Program-made: the position numbers and the translations under genes
The notes under the pieces: generated by a model
Database searches by the model: none
The model's input: the letters and a program-made list of their open reading frames with translations, nothing else
What the model was told of the DNA's origin: nothing
In this document: positions 1 through 11,892 of the stretch, piece by piece
How positions within the stretch are numbered: position 1 is the first letter of the stretch
Layout of the letters: every line of letters starts with the position of its first letter
Assembly (NCBI GenBank): GCA_964035795.1
Contig: OZ038322.1
Location: 13,036,038-13,100,037 of the forward strand
DNA: 64,000 bases
From: Pterobdella sp. o SKG-2022
Taxonomy: Eukaryota; Annelida; Clitellata; Hirudinida; Piscicolidae
Direction: 5' to 3'

Positions 1-493
1 TCTAAAAATATTTAAGCATGATAGAACTTGGTTTAAAAGTGTATTAGCTGAAAAGGCTTTTCGAAAAAGTAAGAGAGGTAATAAACTCATAAGCCAGCGT
101 GATTTATTCTATTGTTTGTAGGTTGGTTTCTTAATTATATTGATGTGTTGCTTGAAAGTAATTAAATATGGTTTATTGACTCTAATCTTTTTCTCTTCAT
201 ATAGAATCTGACAAAAACTTTTTTATTTCAACTTCATGAACAAATTCTATCAAGTTCAAAATTTTCGCATGATATAGGCCTTCTGCAATGTACAATCTAA
301 TAAGTTGTGAGAACCATCATCTAAAATAATTGACAAGATTAACTTCAAAGTGAGCAAGAAAGTAATTTTTTTTTGTGAAAAAATTGAGAATTATTCAGAA
401 TTAGCCTTTAATCAAATTTCAAAATAAAAAAAATTTTTATTTTATACATAGAACCTTAATGCATGAGTGATATAGTAGATTTCTTCAGTCAAC
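1..493. other. Upstream region without recognisable gene
   Basis: AT-rich sequence with stops in all frames and no exon I can recognise. It presumably holds the promoter and 5' UTR of the LRPPRC-like gene that follows. No clear core promoter motif stands out. Confidence 0.5.
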
Positions 494-3400
494 ATGGCTT
501 TTCTAAACAAGCTATCTAAGTGCGTTGGCACTGCATTGAAAATAGATAAGAAAATTAATATTGTTTTTAATCAAACCAAATATTGTTTTGCTGAAGAATC
601 TTTGAGTATTTTTAAAAAGAATAAAGATGACCTTGCCAATGCCGGGTTTGAACTCAAGAAACCTTCATAAATGATTAGCTTAACTAGCCTATTAACAAAA
701 ACAATTTGAATCAAACACTTATTAACTGAATAATAATACGAAGCTTTTCATAAATGAAATATAAATTCAAATTAATCTCAATTTTTGCTTTAAAGATGTT
801 AATTTATAAAATGAGATAACATTAGATTGAATAATTTCAACAAGCTTCATATATTGAAATATCTTGTAGCAGGAGACTTTATGCCACCCAGGCTGCTGTC
901 AACGCAGAAGCTGCAACTCAAGCGTTTGTTAATGAAGAAGTATCAACAAATATTAACAAAAGTTTTACTAGAAGGTCTATGGAAAAACGTATCAGAAGCA
1001 TGAATAATTTATCTTCAGCTCTAGTACATGCTGATATTCTTGTTAGGAAGTATGGTCGTTTAAATGCAAAAGATGTTGAAAAGATGATAGAACTTTGTAA
1101 ACGTTTGTGAATCTTTATTTGAATTTTAATTACAAATATTATTTTTACACTATGATACCTAAATGATTTTTTTTTCTAGCTGAAATGCCAAGTACAGAAG
1201 CTGTGATGTTAATAAAATGCACTGGAGAAGTATTGAGGAAAGAACCCTTGCAAAAGCGCCAAGCTTTGTTTGACAAAGTTTTGGAAAAACTTGCAGTATG
1301 CTGTGAGTAATGAAAATTAGTTGGGTTCTTATTGGAAGATAAATTTAATTCTTTTCATATATTATTTTTTTGAAGGTCCTAATAAGACTATTGAGATGCT
1401 GAATGCAGAAATGTCTGTGAAGATTGAAAACAAGGTTTTTATAATTTTATATATGATTTACTAAAAATTTTTTTAAATGTAGTGTTTAGCATAATTTAAA
1501 AACTGATTTTTAGGTTGACTTCGATCCAGCTAAAATGCTAGCTTTATTTGACCAACTTAAACTCATTCCATCCAAGGTGTTTTAACCAGTATTCATTTTA
1601 GAATTTTTAAAAATCATTCATGAACAAAAATTGTAAAATATTAAACCTAATTTTTTATTTTAAAATAATGAATAGATTTTTATTGAAAAATACTTTTTTT
1701 TCTTTGTGATAATTTATATAATTGTATATATTAAGATATCCAAAATTAAAAAACTAATTCATTATATTAAATTTTTTATAATCAAAATTACTTTGAACTA
1801 ATCTAGCTGATATTTATCAATTTTTTGGGTCATTTATTTTAATTTGTGTATTTAAACAGTTTTGATATTAATATTCACTCAAAATTAGACTATCTCCCAA
1901 TTTTTATTTAATTATGGCTTTTTGGCAGCACTCAATGCATCTCTTGCTGACCCAATATTGCGAAAGAAAGAACATTGAAAAAGCTTTGTGAGTATTTTTG
2001 TTATGAACATTCTATAATATACACTAACTTGTATGAATTTGAATTTGATCAAACCTGAAAAAAAAAATTTCTTTAATCTATAGTTTTGAAGTTGAAAAAT
2101 TAATCATGAATTATGTATAAACACTGAGATCAACACATCTATTAAGGGAAATCTTAGAGCATATGAAGAATTCTGATTGGTCAATAAATCCATCAACTAT
2201 CCATAACATACTTAAAGCTTATGTAATTTTAGGGTTGGTGCTTCAACTACTATTACTTTAATTGTTTGTAAATTTTTATTCAGTTGTTTTAATAACCGTT
2301 CATATCATTGAGAATGTAAAGTGTGGGTTGTCTGATGCTTGAAGATGGCTTAGATTGATATATTCTTTTTAACACAACCTGATAATATGCTTTTGTTTAA
2401 GCGTTTATTAATATTGATTGTTGAATATAATATTGTTTTATAATTGATAAAAAAAAACAGCAAAAAGCAAGAATGCGAAAATCTCTTAGCAGAAATGAGG
2501 TTTGGTTGTTGTTATGTTTTATATGTTTATATTAAAATAAACTTGGACATTTTCAATTCAGTTTTTATAGATTGATTTACCTCAATGATTCATAATTAAG
2601 ACAAAAATACCTGAACTTGATTTTTCTAGGTCCAGCATCATGCATAAACGAGCTAAATAATCAATTGAAACAGTCAGAATGGCTTGAGACCTACAGCTGA
2701 AACGTTCACATGTCTTTTAGAGGGGTATGCTACAAACGCTGATGTTGCTGCCATCAAACAGGTGCTACTGTATTATGATCTTTTATCATTGTTTCTGGAC
2801 TTCTTGGTGTTGAACACAATAAATCAAATATTTTTGTTTTATTTTTAACATTAATATTATTTTTATTTATGTTGATATTACGATTATCATGCAGCTTGCG
2901 AGCTTATGGTGATAATAATACCGAGTTTCGACTCCTTATGCTTCATGCAAATAATTTTTTCACGTTTTGTTGCATTACTCAAATTATATTTTAGCTTAGT
3001 TTTTAAATTTTGTATGTGAAATTTGTTAAGCATAAATTTTCACTGAAAAATCTTCTGGTATTTCAAATTAATATAATTCACGATTATATTGAGCCCGAAG
3101 TATATTTAATTTCTTTATGAACAAGGTGATGATACAAGCATCAGAAAGCAAAGTGCAGTTAAATCTGAGGAATCTGTATGAAGTGCTACTCAAGCTTGTG
3201 GAAGCTGGACACGCTGACAGGGTTCCTGAAGTAAGCTCTTTATGATGGTTTTCGATATCATACAATAACGCATTGATATTACACCTTCAATAAAAATCAT
3301 ATTTTCGTTTCTACTTTAAAAAGTTGTACTCATTGAAGTTTCATTTAGTGATAGAGTTTTCAGGCTAAATCTCAATGAATCCATAAGGTGATGGACGTGT

Positions 3401-6400
3401 TAGGCTTAACAGATGGTTTAGGCAGAGGAGAAAGATTTTTGAGAGAAAACCATTATAACAATCGCATCGCAAGCCACCAAAGATTTGTTGATTTCCAAGA
3501 TACCTCCAACACCCTCTTTCAATTGCTGGCTAACAAGTTTGTAGATTTTAGTGAATTACTATGCAATTTATTGCATCATATAATTAATCTTGTTGTCTTA
3601 ACAGCAGAAGTAGCTTTTTATTAAGAGTTTTAAAAAATAATTTTTCTCAACACGCTCAATTATATTGCCATGAAAACATAAAAACACAAAATGTTTATGA
3701 TAACCCAACCAATACCTCAAAAACAAAATTTCAAATATTCATAATGTCTGATATATTCATTTCAGGAATTACAATCCAGCCCTGTATGTGTTGAAGTCAT
3801 TCAGTGACCAGCTGTACGATCTACAGAAGGATGAGTCCAATATTGTCTTAAAGCTTTTCCTCAGTCAACTTATCAGAGACTCCATTGTGAGCAGTATAAT
3901 AGATGTATATTTAAAAATTTAGTAAGTAAGATTGTTTAATCTCGTGCTATGAGACAAAAGACGTTAAACGATTAATAATGATAATAATAATGAATCAATT
4001 TAATTATAATTTCAAATATATTTTTCAATCTCGAAATAGAAATTTCATTTTGATTTCCAATGAAGCATTTTTGGTGATTGAAGCATATTAACTGAACAGT
4101 TTTCATGAAGACAATTTTAGTTATAATTTACATACCAATGAGTTTTCACACGAAACAATTAAATAAGTATTATAGATAGACACAAATATTTAAAAACTGG
4201 TTTAACCTCAATACACCGAGAGTGCATAGATTCTCTTCAGTTAAACATTTTTGGCAATTTTTATACCCCTAATCCTCTTGTATTAGTATCATAACACTTC
4301 ATCGCAGCCACACGAAGACCTGTATAACCTGAGGGATCAATTGGTGGAGAACAACATACTGATGAGAGAGTGGGAACCTCTAGCTTTCTACGTTATCAGG
4401 GATCAAAATATTGGTTGAGTCCATTTGATTTTTCATTTTTGTTCTCTTGTATATTGATAGTTATGTCTATTGTGTGTTGTTATTTGAACTTCTAGGGGAT
4501 GTAGCTGTGTTTTTTATCTTTTGTGCTTTTGAGCATTAGGTTCTATAATTAATGTATTTTTATTTTAAATTCATTGTCGTTCAAATTAATGATGGTTAAT
4601 CTGTTAATTATTATAGTTTTTATTATGAGTTTGAATGCAAGTTTGAAAGAAACCGAATAGATTTAATTTCTCTAATCATACATTCCAGATTATATTTTGA
4701 AGTTTTTTGAGGACTTACAATCAAAGGTTTAGATTTAATAATCAAAAGACCTATAATTAAAATATTTAGCTAGATAGTGATGATATTGGCTTTGTTGGTT
4801 TTTATTTCAATGTAATTTTATCTTTACTCAGCCTTTTGAATTGAAACTGCATTACTTCTGGCCCTTGTTGAAACGTTCAGCCAACAATCCGAAAGGTTAT
4901 TAAGCTTTATATATAGTTTTTATTCGAATTCAAATTGATTGGTTTTTGTACTTATATTATTCAAAAATATCTATTTAATAAGGCTAGTGTCATGCGCTCA
5001 AGTTTTCTAATATTATGTTCCAATGAAATCTTTTTTAAATCTCAAATACTGTTTTTTTTTGCGAGATAAAATTACTTTGAAAAATTCAGTATCATTTTAG
5101 AATGCAAACTGTCACAGATATGCTGAAGATAATAAAAGAGATGTTGAAAAAGTTCTCAGTGCAGGAGATCACCACAAGTGTTTATACATGGGGGTTCAGT
5201 TCTTGGTTGGTCAGAAACAACGGAGATTATAACGCTCTGTTGCAACTCTTCAAGGTTTGTGGATCATTATTCATCATAAATCTCAGTCCTAATACTTTTC
5301 TATAATTTTATGTTTGACTTTGAAAATTGTTACTTTGGGATTTATTTATGAACGTCTTTAATAATCGCATTTTAATCACATGATTATCTTTGTAAATGAT
5401 GTCTAAGTACCTAATGCCACTGCCACATTGGTATTCAATGGCAGGAGGCAGAGGTCGCCAAGCCATTAAGGGACCAGCTGCGCTTCAACTATCTGCTCTC
5501 TGAGGGCCAGTTTGGAGAAGCCACTAAGTGTGGTGGGTCCAACTCATTCTAGACATACTCTATTTTAAACGTTAAATTTAAAAACATGTTTAGAAAGTTA
5601 ATTTTTTATATTATTAAATTTTTTTAAAAAGTATTTTGGATTAGAATTATTTGGTATTTCATTTAATAAGTTGTTTTTTTTCTAGTGGATGAATGCGTGG
5701 ACTTTACGGTAAAATTGATGAAAGGAGAAATCGCCAAAGGTGTTGAAAAAGGTTATTCAAGTGAAGAATTCACCAAGGTTCCTAAACATCTCATTTTCGA
5801 TATACAGAATCAATTTACTGAAATATATGTAGTATTATTGAAAGATGCTCTATTAAATCCGGCTTTTTTCAGTATAACCGCGACAAATCCTAAAAATAAT
5901 CATGGTGCCTAAAAAAGCGTAATTACAAGCGTTAACCAAGTAGATTAATATTGACTTAAATATGAAATGGTGCATCATTTTGACAGCTGATGAAGTCCGT
6001 TGTAGCGAAGTCGGAGAAGCCAGAAATATTCAGTGGTATCATCTTTGAGTCATGTGTCTACAAGCTGTTGAATAATTCCACCAAACTTCAAGACTTTCTC
6101 AAAACCTGGGTTGATGCAGTAAGTTTCGGTTGTGTTTCTTAGTAAGATTTATTCTGTTTTATTTATATTTAGTTTTTCTTTCATTGATTTATTAGCTCAA
6201 TCTAAAGTAGTGTACATTTTTAGCCACATGATTTTATTTTTATACTTTTTGGACTTTTCTAAAACCACGGCCACCACTAAATATACATATTATGTATCAT
6301 TGCTTCCATAAGTATTATGTTGATGAACATCCAATACAATATAATATAGTTTATAGTAATAACTGTTGTATTTATTTGATAAAAGGACCTCAAGGTGGAT

Positions 6401-9400
6401 GAAGGCGTAGTGAGAAATGTGACGAAATTGTTGTCTACAAAAAAGTTGCCTGAAGATGTTTTGCAGGTTTGAAATCCATCACATACAGTTATCTATATCA
6501 TCAGTTATCTTACATTCATCTATATTCATCATCGTTTTATGTTCGTTTCCATACTAACATGGGTTATATAATATTATATAGAGACTAAAATTTTTTATGA
6601 AGTCCTGCTCTTGTTAAAGCAGGAAAGTTTGAGTTTTTATTTTTTTGAAAAAACATCAAGTTTTTACTATTTTATTGGAATGAAATTATCAAAGTTTATA
6701 GCTATGAGAGCTTTTTATTTAAATTAGCAACCTTGTTTAGTATGTAAAATTTGAGAATATCTCAACATAAAAAAATGATGTCTTCAAAAAGCCAACTCTA
6801 TTGAATAAAAAAGACTTCAAAAATGTGTAATAACAATGATAAATATTTCAGAATCTCTCTAAAGTCTCAGTGAACTACAGGAATTTAACTGCTTTTGATT
6901 CCATACTGACAAGTGATTTGAGAGCTGATGGTGTGGAGCTGCCCCAAAAAGAGACCAAAAAAAGTCGTACTACTAAGGTGATGTTCAAATGGGATGGATT
7001 TTCATTGCTTTTAAATGTATTCAATCTAGCTATTCAATTGTTTTTATTCAGCTTAAAAACCAGGCTTAAACAATTTTTTAGTGATGAGAAAAACTTGTGA
7101 ATTCACTTTTAATGGAAATGATGTTATAGATAATTTATACGCTAATAGTAATAACGTAATACAAATTAAATGGGTTCAATAAATTGTTATTCTTCCTTCA
7201 TTTTTACCTTCATCAGAACCCCGATGAGCAACTCCCACCAGATGTGCAAACTGCCAAGACTCTACTGATCCAAAAGAAAAATAAAGGTACCATGATAATC
7301 TTCATTTCAGAAATATAGACAGTTAATAATAATATACGAACTTGATTATACTAATGTTTAACACCAGGTAGTTTCAAGATCAAGTTTAATGTTATAGTTT
7401 CTATTACTTTCATGAGGATTGTATGCATCGTCATATATTTAATTAAGAATATTCAATTTCAATAAGCACTTATGGCGGATTTTTAATTTGGTATTATTAC
7501 TAACAGATTTCAGAACTCTAGTTCATAGCATCTCTGAGAAACCGGATGTTGACACGCTCAAACTCATGCAGAAGGTGTGTTGCATTTGAACATGTTGAGC
7601 AAACTTCATTAGTCCTCTTCATTTGGTGCCTTCCACGACTATTATTCATGTTTATTGGAAATTCATGTCAAGTGGAAATTATTATTTTGGTATAGAGAAT
7701 CTTATTTCCACTTATTTCTGAGTTCTTTTGTATACTATTGTTTTAGATCACTGAGATATTGTATGTAGACTTTGTTTCAATTCTTGTATGCATACTGTGG
7801 TGTTTTCATTCTTTTGGATATTGTTCTTTCATTATTCCATACCTTTTGTAAAAGATTTATTGATTATTTTTTATTATCCAACAGGCCCTGAACTTGCCAT
7901 TATCTTTAAAGAACTTCTTCAACAGAAAATTGTTTGTGGCCCATCTTAATTGGTAGGTTCCATTTTTTTAGTATGTCCATTTTTAAAATTTATCGATAAT
8001 CATCAATAGAGATTGAAAAAATTCTTTTAATTTCAAGCATTATTCAATTGAACTTATGGAATCAATGGCAATGAGATGTTTTATGTTTTTAATCACCAGT
8101 TATCAATTCAGTATCAAGAGAATATTTTTTAATAAATTTACTTTTTCTAAAAATATATCAAAAAATTTTGAACAATTAAAGAAAATAAAAAAATGTCAAA
8201 AAAAAAATTTCAAACCACAATGCTTAAATCCAGCGGCAGACAGAAAGAGATTCTACCCCAAGTGACCTCGCCTGAGATCAGCTCATACATCTCTGCAGTT
8301 GTGCTCAGCAAGATTGTCGAAAAAGATGCTTCTCTATTAGATACCAGTTAGTTGGGTGTTTTTGTTGAAGTTGTCAGCTTTCAAAGTACTTAATCCCATA
8401 AACATGATGAATATAACTTTTTAGAGACATCTTAAATTTATTTATAAATAATATTTGACATTTTTTTACGTCGAATTATGGAAGAATTTTAGCGAATTTA
8501 TTGAGCAAAATAAATAGCTATAATTTTTGATAAGTTTAAAACATTAGCTAATGTTTTATGATAAGACTAAACTTATCGAAAATTATAGCTATTTATTTTG
8601 CTCAATAAATTCGCTAAAATTCTTCCATAAATTGACGTGAAAAATCGTCAAAGACGATGAATATAATATGTGCATACGATTTCGATACTATAGTTTAATA
8701 ATACCACCGTTTACAAAGTTGATGAGTACGTGAAGAATAATACTGACAAATCATCCTTCAATGTCCACGTAGCTTTTTACCAATATTACATCAATAACTC
8801 TCTCTTTGACAAAGCTCGGGATGTTTTACTGGTCAGAATATTATTAATATTAAATATTTGAAATAGATTTTTTGTCATTTCTTTACAAATTTATCAATTT
8901 TTATTTATTCACAGAACAACCCTGATTTAAAAAAATTTATCAAGCTAGCACCATTGTGTTTCAGGGCAAGGTTTGAAAAAGATGTAAGTCGTCACTAATA
9001 TTATCTCATCTAATGAAACCAGTTTTTTAAAACTTAAATTATACAACTTTAGATAGAGGTTTTATTTATTGATGATTATATTTTTTTAATAAATTGTATC
9101 TGAAATTCTCATTGTTGAAAAATTAAACTGAAGACTATTCGTGTTTTCAATTTATTCTTTAATAAATCAAACTTTCGATAGCAATATCAATCAATGATAT
9201 GTATCCAACTTCCATTTCGCACCGAAACATATGATAAACCTGGCAGGAAAAGAAGTTGGAGGAGTTGTTAAAGCTACATTGGGATGAGGAGTTTCCCAGG
9301 AGGGTTGCAGTGTGCCATAATAGCCTCATCTTCCTTAAGTGTTAGTTACCATTAGCTTGCTTTAGTGGGGGTTTCAACTAAAATTGATTTTTGGGATTCA

Positions 9401-10576
9401 AAGGTGCTCAAAACTCTTGAACAAATCTTTTCGTGTTTTGATGCTGCTTTTATTCATTTTTTGATAATGATTTTGTTTTTTAAGTTTCAATTTTTAATTT
9501 AATTAGCTTCCATAGATGTCTCATTCGATGTATAATAATAATAAGCTACAAAGTTTATCATAGTGAAGTTTAGTCCAGGGAGTTTCAAGATTACTTGATA
9601 TTTGTGAAAATAATACTCTAGTATATTAAGAGATTATAGAACTTGAGTTTTTATAAAAAGTATTTTTTAACCTCTCCAAAATCCTTCACTTTCGTAACAT
9701 TTCTTAAACCCGTCCGGCAAGCTTTTTCACAGTGTATCATTATACACTAATATCATGAAAAAATATTCACAAAGTTCAAGAAATTGCAGGTTTTTAACAA
9801 TGATCATATTAAACAGGTGAAAAAGGTGACGTCAAGGAAGTTGGAGAAGCTTATCAAAAAGCTTTAGATATGGGCGTTCCATTTGAACATCTCTCTATCA
9901 GGTGAAAATAAATAATCGTATTGCATTAGATTCACATATGTAATGAATACTTTTTTTGGTTTCAAGTTAAATTAAGGCTACTTTATTAAAATAAGTTAAT
10001 CTAAAACTTTAATCTGAATCATACACATGGAGTAACGCCCTGTGAAATCTATCAATTGCGCAACCGAAACGCCACATGAGGGTGACCGAATGGTCGACTT
10101 ACTTCGTATTTTGAATCAATGTTTCAAAATTTCTCAATATTTTTCACCCGTAGATCGTTACAAGCATTGCAGTCATTATACCTGGCTAATAAGGTCCCTC
10201 TTCCTTGGAAGGTTTGTATGCTTTTGTAAATTCTTCATTGTGTATGTTTTAATTAAAACTATGGATGGTAATGATATAACCAACATTCGAAAATTAATGA
10301 CGAAAAAAAATATTTGTAAAAATTTCTTTAAATTTTATTATGTATGGAAAAGTATAAGTTTTAAACCTATGTTTCTAAAAATTCGCGATACACTGAAAAG
10401 TAACAACTTCATTTAAACCGTTAACTACTGTGTGACTAAGACACGTTTCATTTCACTAGTGAAGACTTTTATACTGAATAATAACTAAACGAATACTTCA
10501 TCATTCGTTTCAGGAGGGAGAATTAGAAAAAAGGATAGAACAGTCTTCATCGTCATCATCGAGTGATTCTGAATGA
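494..10576 (+). CDS. LRPPRC: LRPPRC-like mitochondrial pentatricopeptide (PPR) protein, many exons
   Basis: Multi-exon gene matching LRPPRC (bicoid stability factor in flies), the mitochondrial RNA-binding PPR protein that with SLIRP stabilises and helps polyadenylate mitochondrial mRNAs. Exons joined by eye give RRLYATQAAVNAEAA, SALVHADILVRKYGRLN and QALFDKVLEKL (870-1302), in the order of the human N-terminal region. The exon at 4830-4898 reads ELKLHYFWPLLKRS, close to the human HYFWPLL segment. Further helical-repeat exons lie at 5102-5260, 5440-5535, 5686-5770, 5985-6120, 6850-6976, 7217-7288, 7885-7950, 8720-8830, 9246-9340 and 9818-9900. The last two exons (about 10153-10210 and 10515-10576) end in a Ser-rich acidic tail SSSSSSSDSE before TGA. 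The start is uncertain: ATG 494 with a donor near 519 joined to about 870 would give an N-terminus beginning MAFLNKLSNRRLYATQAA, a plausible mitochondrial presequence. Exon borders are approximate and the 2085-2240 part is unclear. Confidence 0.8.
8462..8645. repeat. Foldback (MITE-like) element, family B, in LRPPRC intron
   Basis: Two arms of about 77 bp (8462-8538 and 8568-8645) are near-perfect inverted copies with only a few mismatches. They flank a roughly 29-bp spacer that starts with a small palindrome of its own (ACATTAGCTAATGT). The arm motif CTTATCGAAAATTATAGCT recurs at 38000-38020, and in altered form at 41805-41865, 49195-49215 and 55038-55050. It lies between exons, has no coding capacity, and behaves like a non-autonomous foldback DNA transposon. 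No target-site duplication was confirmed. Confidence 0.75.
10027..10101 (+). repeat. Dispersed repeat with tRNA-like box
   Basis: Contains GGGTGACCGAATGGTCGACT, resembling the D-arm/A-box of Ser/Leu-type tRNAs. A second copy of the same block, including ATGGAGTAA at its left edge, sits at 31338-31388. It is probably a fragment of a tRNA-related SINE. No complete cloverleaf can be drawn. It lies directly upstream of the penultimate LRPPRC exon. Confidence 0.35.
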
Positions 10577-11892
10577 TAATACGAGATTATTCAATTTAGG
10601 GGGATTAGCCCAAGACGAAATATATATAAAATTTCAATGTGTTATAGTAAAAATGTATGGAGCTTTTCGTAAGACAAACTCAATTATAAAATCTTGTTAA
10701 ATGGATACTTCATACATTTCTATGATAAACTTAGTGTTTTTATATCTAAGTATCATTTCTACATAGTTACCGTAATAATAATAGCATTTGTTGAAATAAT
10801 GGTATAAAATGATGAATATTCATCGATACTCGAAGTATCATTTCTACATTGATGAGTATTCATCCTTTTATACAATTATTCCAACAAATGCTATTATTAC
10901 GGTAAATAGATTTCGGTTGTTATACAATATACAAAATCTTTTTTTCAGTATTTCAAAATCGAAAACCTCATAATACAAAAACTGTTTATTTAGGTCGTAA
11001 AACTTTACATTTCAACTAAACTTTAAGATTATAAACTGCTGGAAAACCGTTGAGCAAAAAGCAGTGATTGAAGTGCTTTAAAAACAATAATATAATCCAA
11101 AAAGTCAAGTTTGTTTCAAACCGGTTCAACTTTTTGCATAACTAATTCATCACCGCGCGACATCCATAACAGATTTTAACAAGTCGTCTAATTCATTGCT
11201 GTTTTAATTTCACGCATTAAATTCTAAATATGAGGTTATAAGTAGAATACGAAAGAATTTTGACATGATTAGAGTCTTATATATGCTCATATATGAGGTT
11301 TTGAAATGTACCAAATAAATGATGATTCAATTAAATAAAATGAAATGGAGGGGTTATGGCCATATTATGATGTCTTATGCTAAACAACAAGGCATGATAG
11401 AGAACAAAAAAGTGAATAAAAATATATAAAATGGTTTTGGTTAATAAAATCAACATTAATTAAAATCCTGATAACATGAACTTAAATAAAAGGAAAAACT
11501 ATGAAATAGATTCTCTTCTCTAACTATGTAGGAAATGAGAATAATGGTGAGTTTTTATTGTTATATACAATCTATGAATTCTAAATGATCACATTAGCAT
11601 CTTTAAACATATGCTGCATATAAATCTGAAATTTTTACAATTAATAACTATCAAACCTCATAAAAATATATTTTTATGGACGATACTGCGTACAATAGAA
11701 AAATCCAAATCTCTACATAAAAACAAGATTTCAAATAGTAAAATATCACTTGATAAGCAAAAACAATGATTTGAAAAGCTTGCGAATTTCAAAATTGGAA
11801 GGAAATCCATCATCGGAACAAAAAATTAAATGTGATTAAGAAAATTTGGATAAAATTGTAGAAATCATAGCAGTTAAAATGCCCATAAATAA
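10577..11892. other. Convergent intergenic region LRPPRC / eEF2K
   Basis: Spacer between the LRPPRC-like stop codon (+) and the eEF2 kinase stop codon (-), so it should hold both 3' UTRs. It contains a fragment of foldback family A (GCTTTTCGTAAGAC at about 10664-10677) and a foldback element at 10772-10904. No coding exon is recognised. Confidence 0.6.
10772..10904. repeat. Foldback element, family C
   Basis: Inverted arms of about 57 bp (10772-10829 and 10849-10904) beginning and ending TACCGTAATAATA / TATTATTACGGTA, with a few mismatches and a loop of about 19 bp. A 16-base direct repeat AGTATCATTTCTACAT lies next to the left arm and again in the loop (about 10750 and 10834). It is unlike families A and B in sequence and probably a separate MITE-like element in the 3' flank of LRPPRC. 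Confidence 0.65.

Noticed and set aside
10042..10416. 124-codon plus-strand ORF at the end of LRPPRC
   Set aside because: It reads the tRNA-like repeat and a real exon in the wrong frame; the correct frame gives SLQALQSLYLANKVPLPWK.
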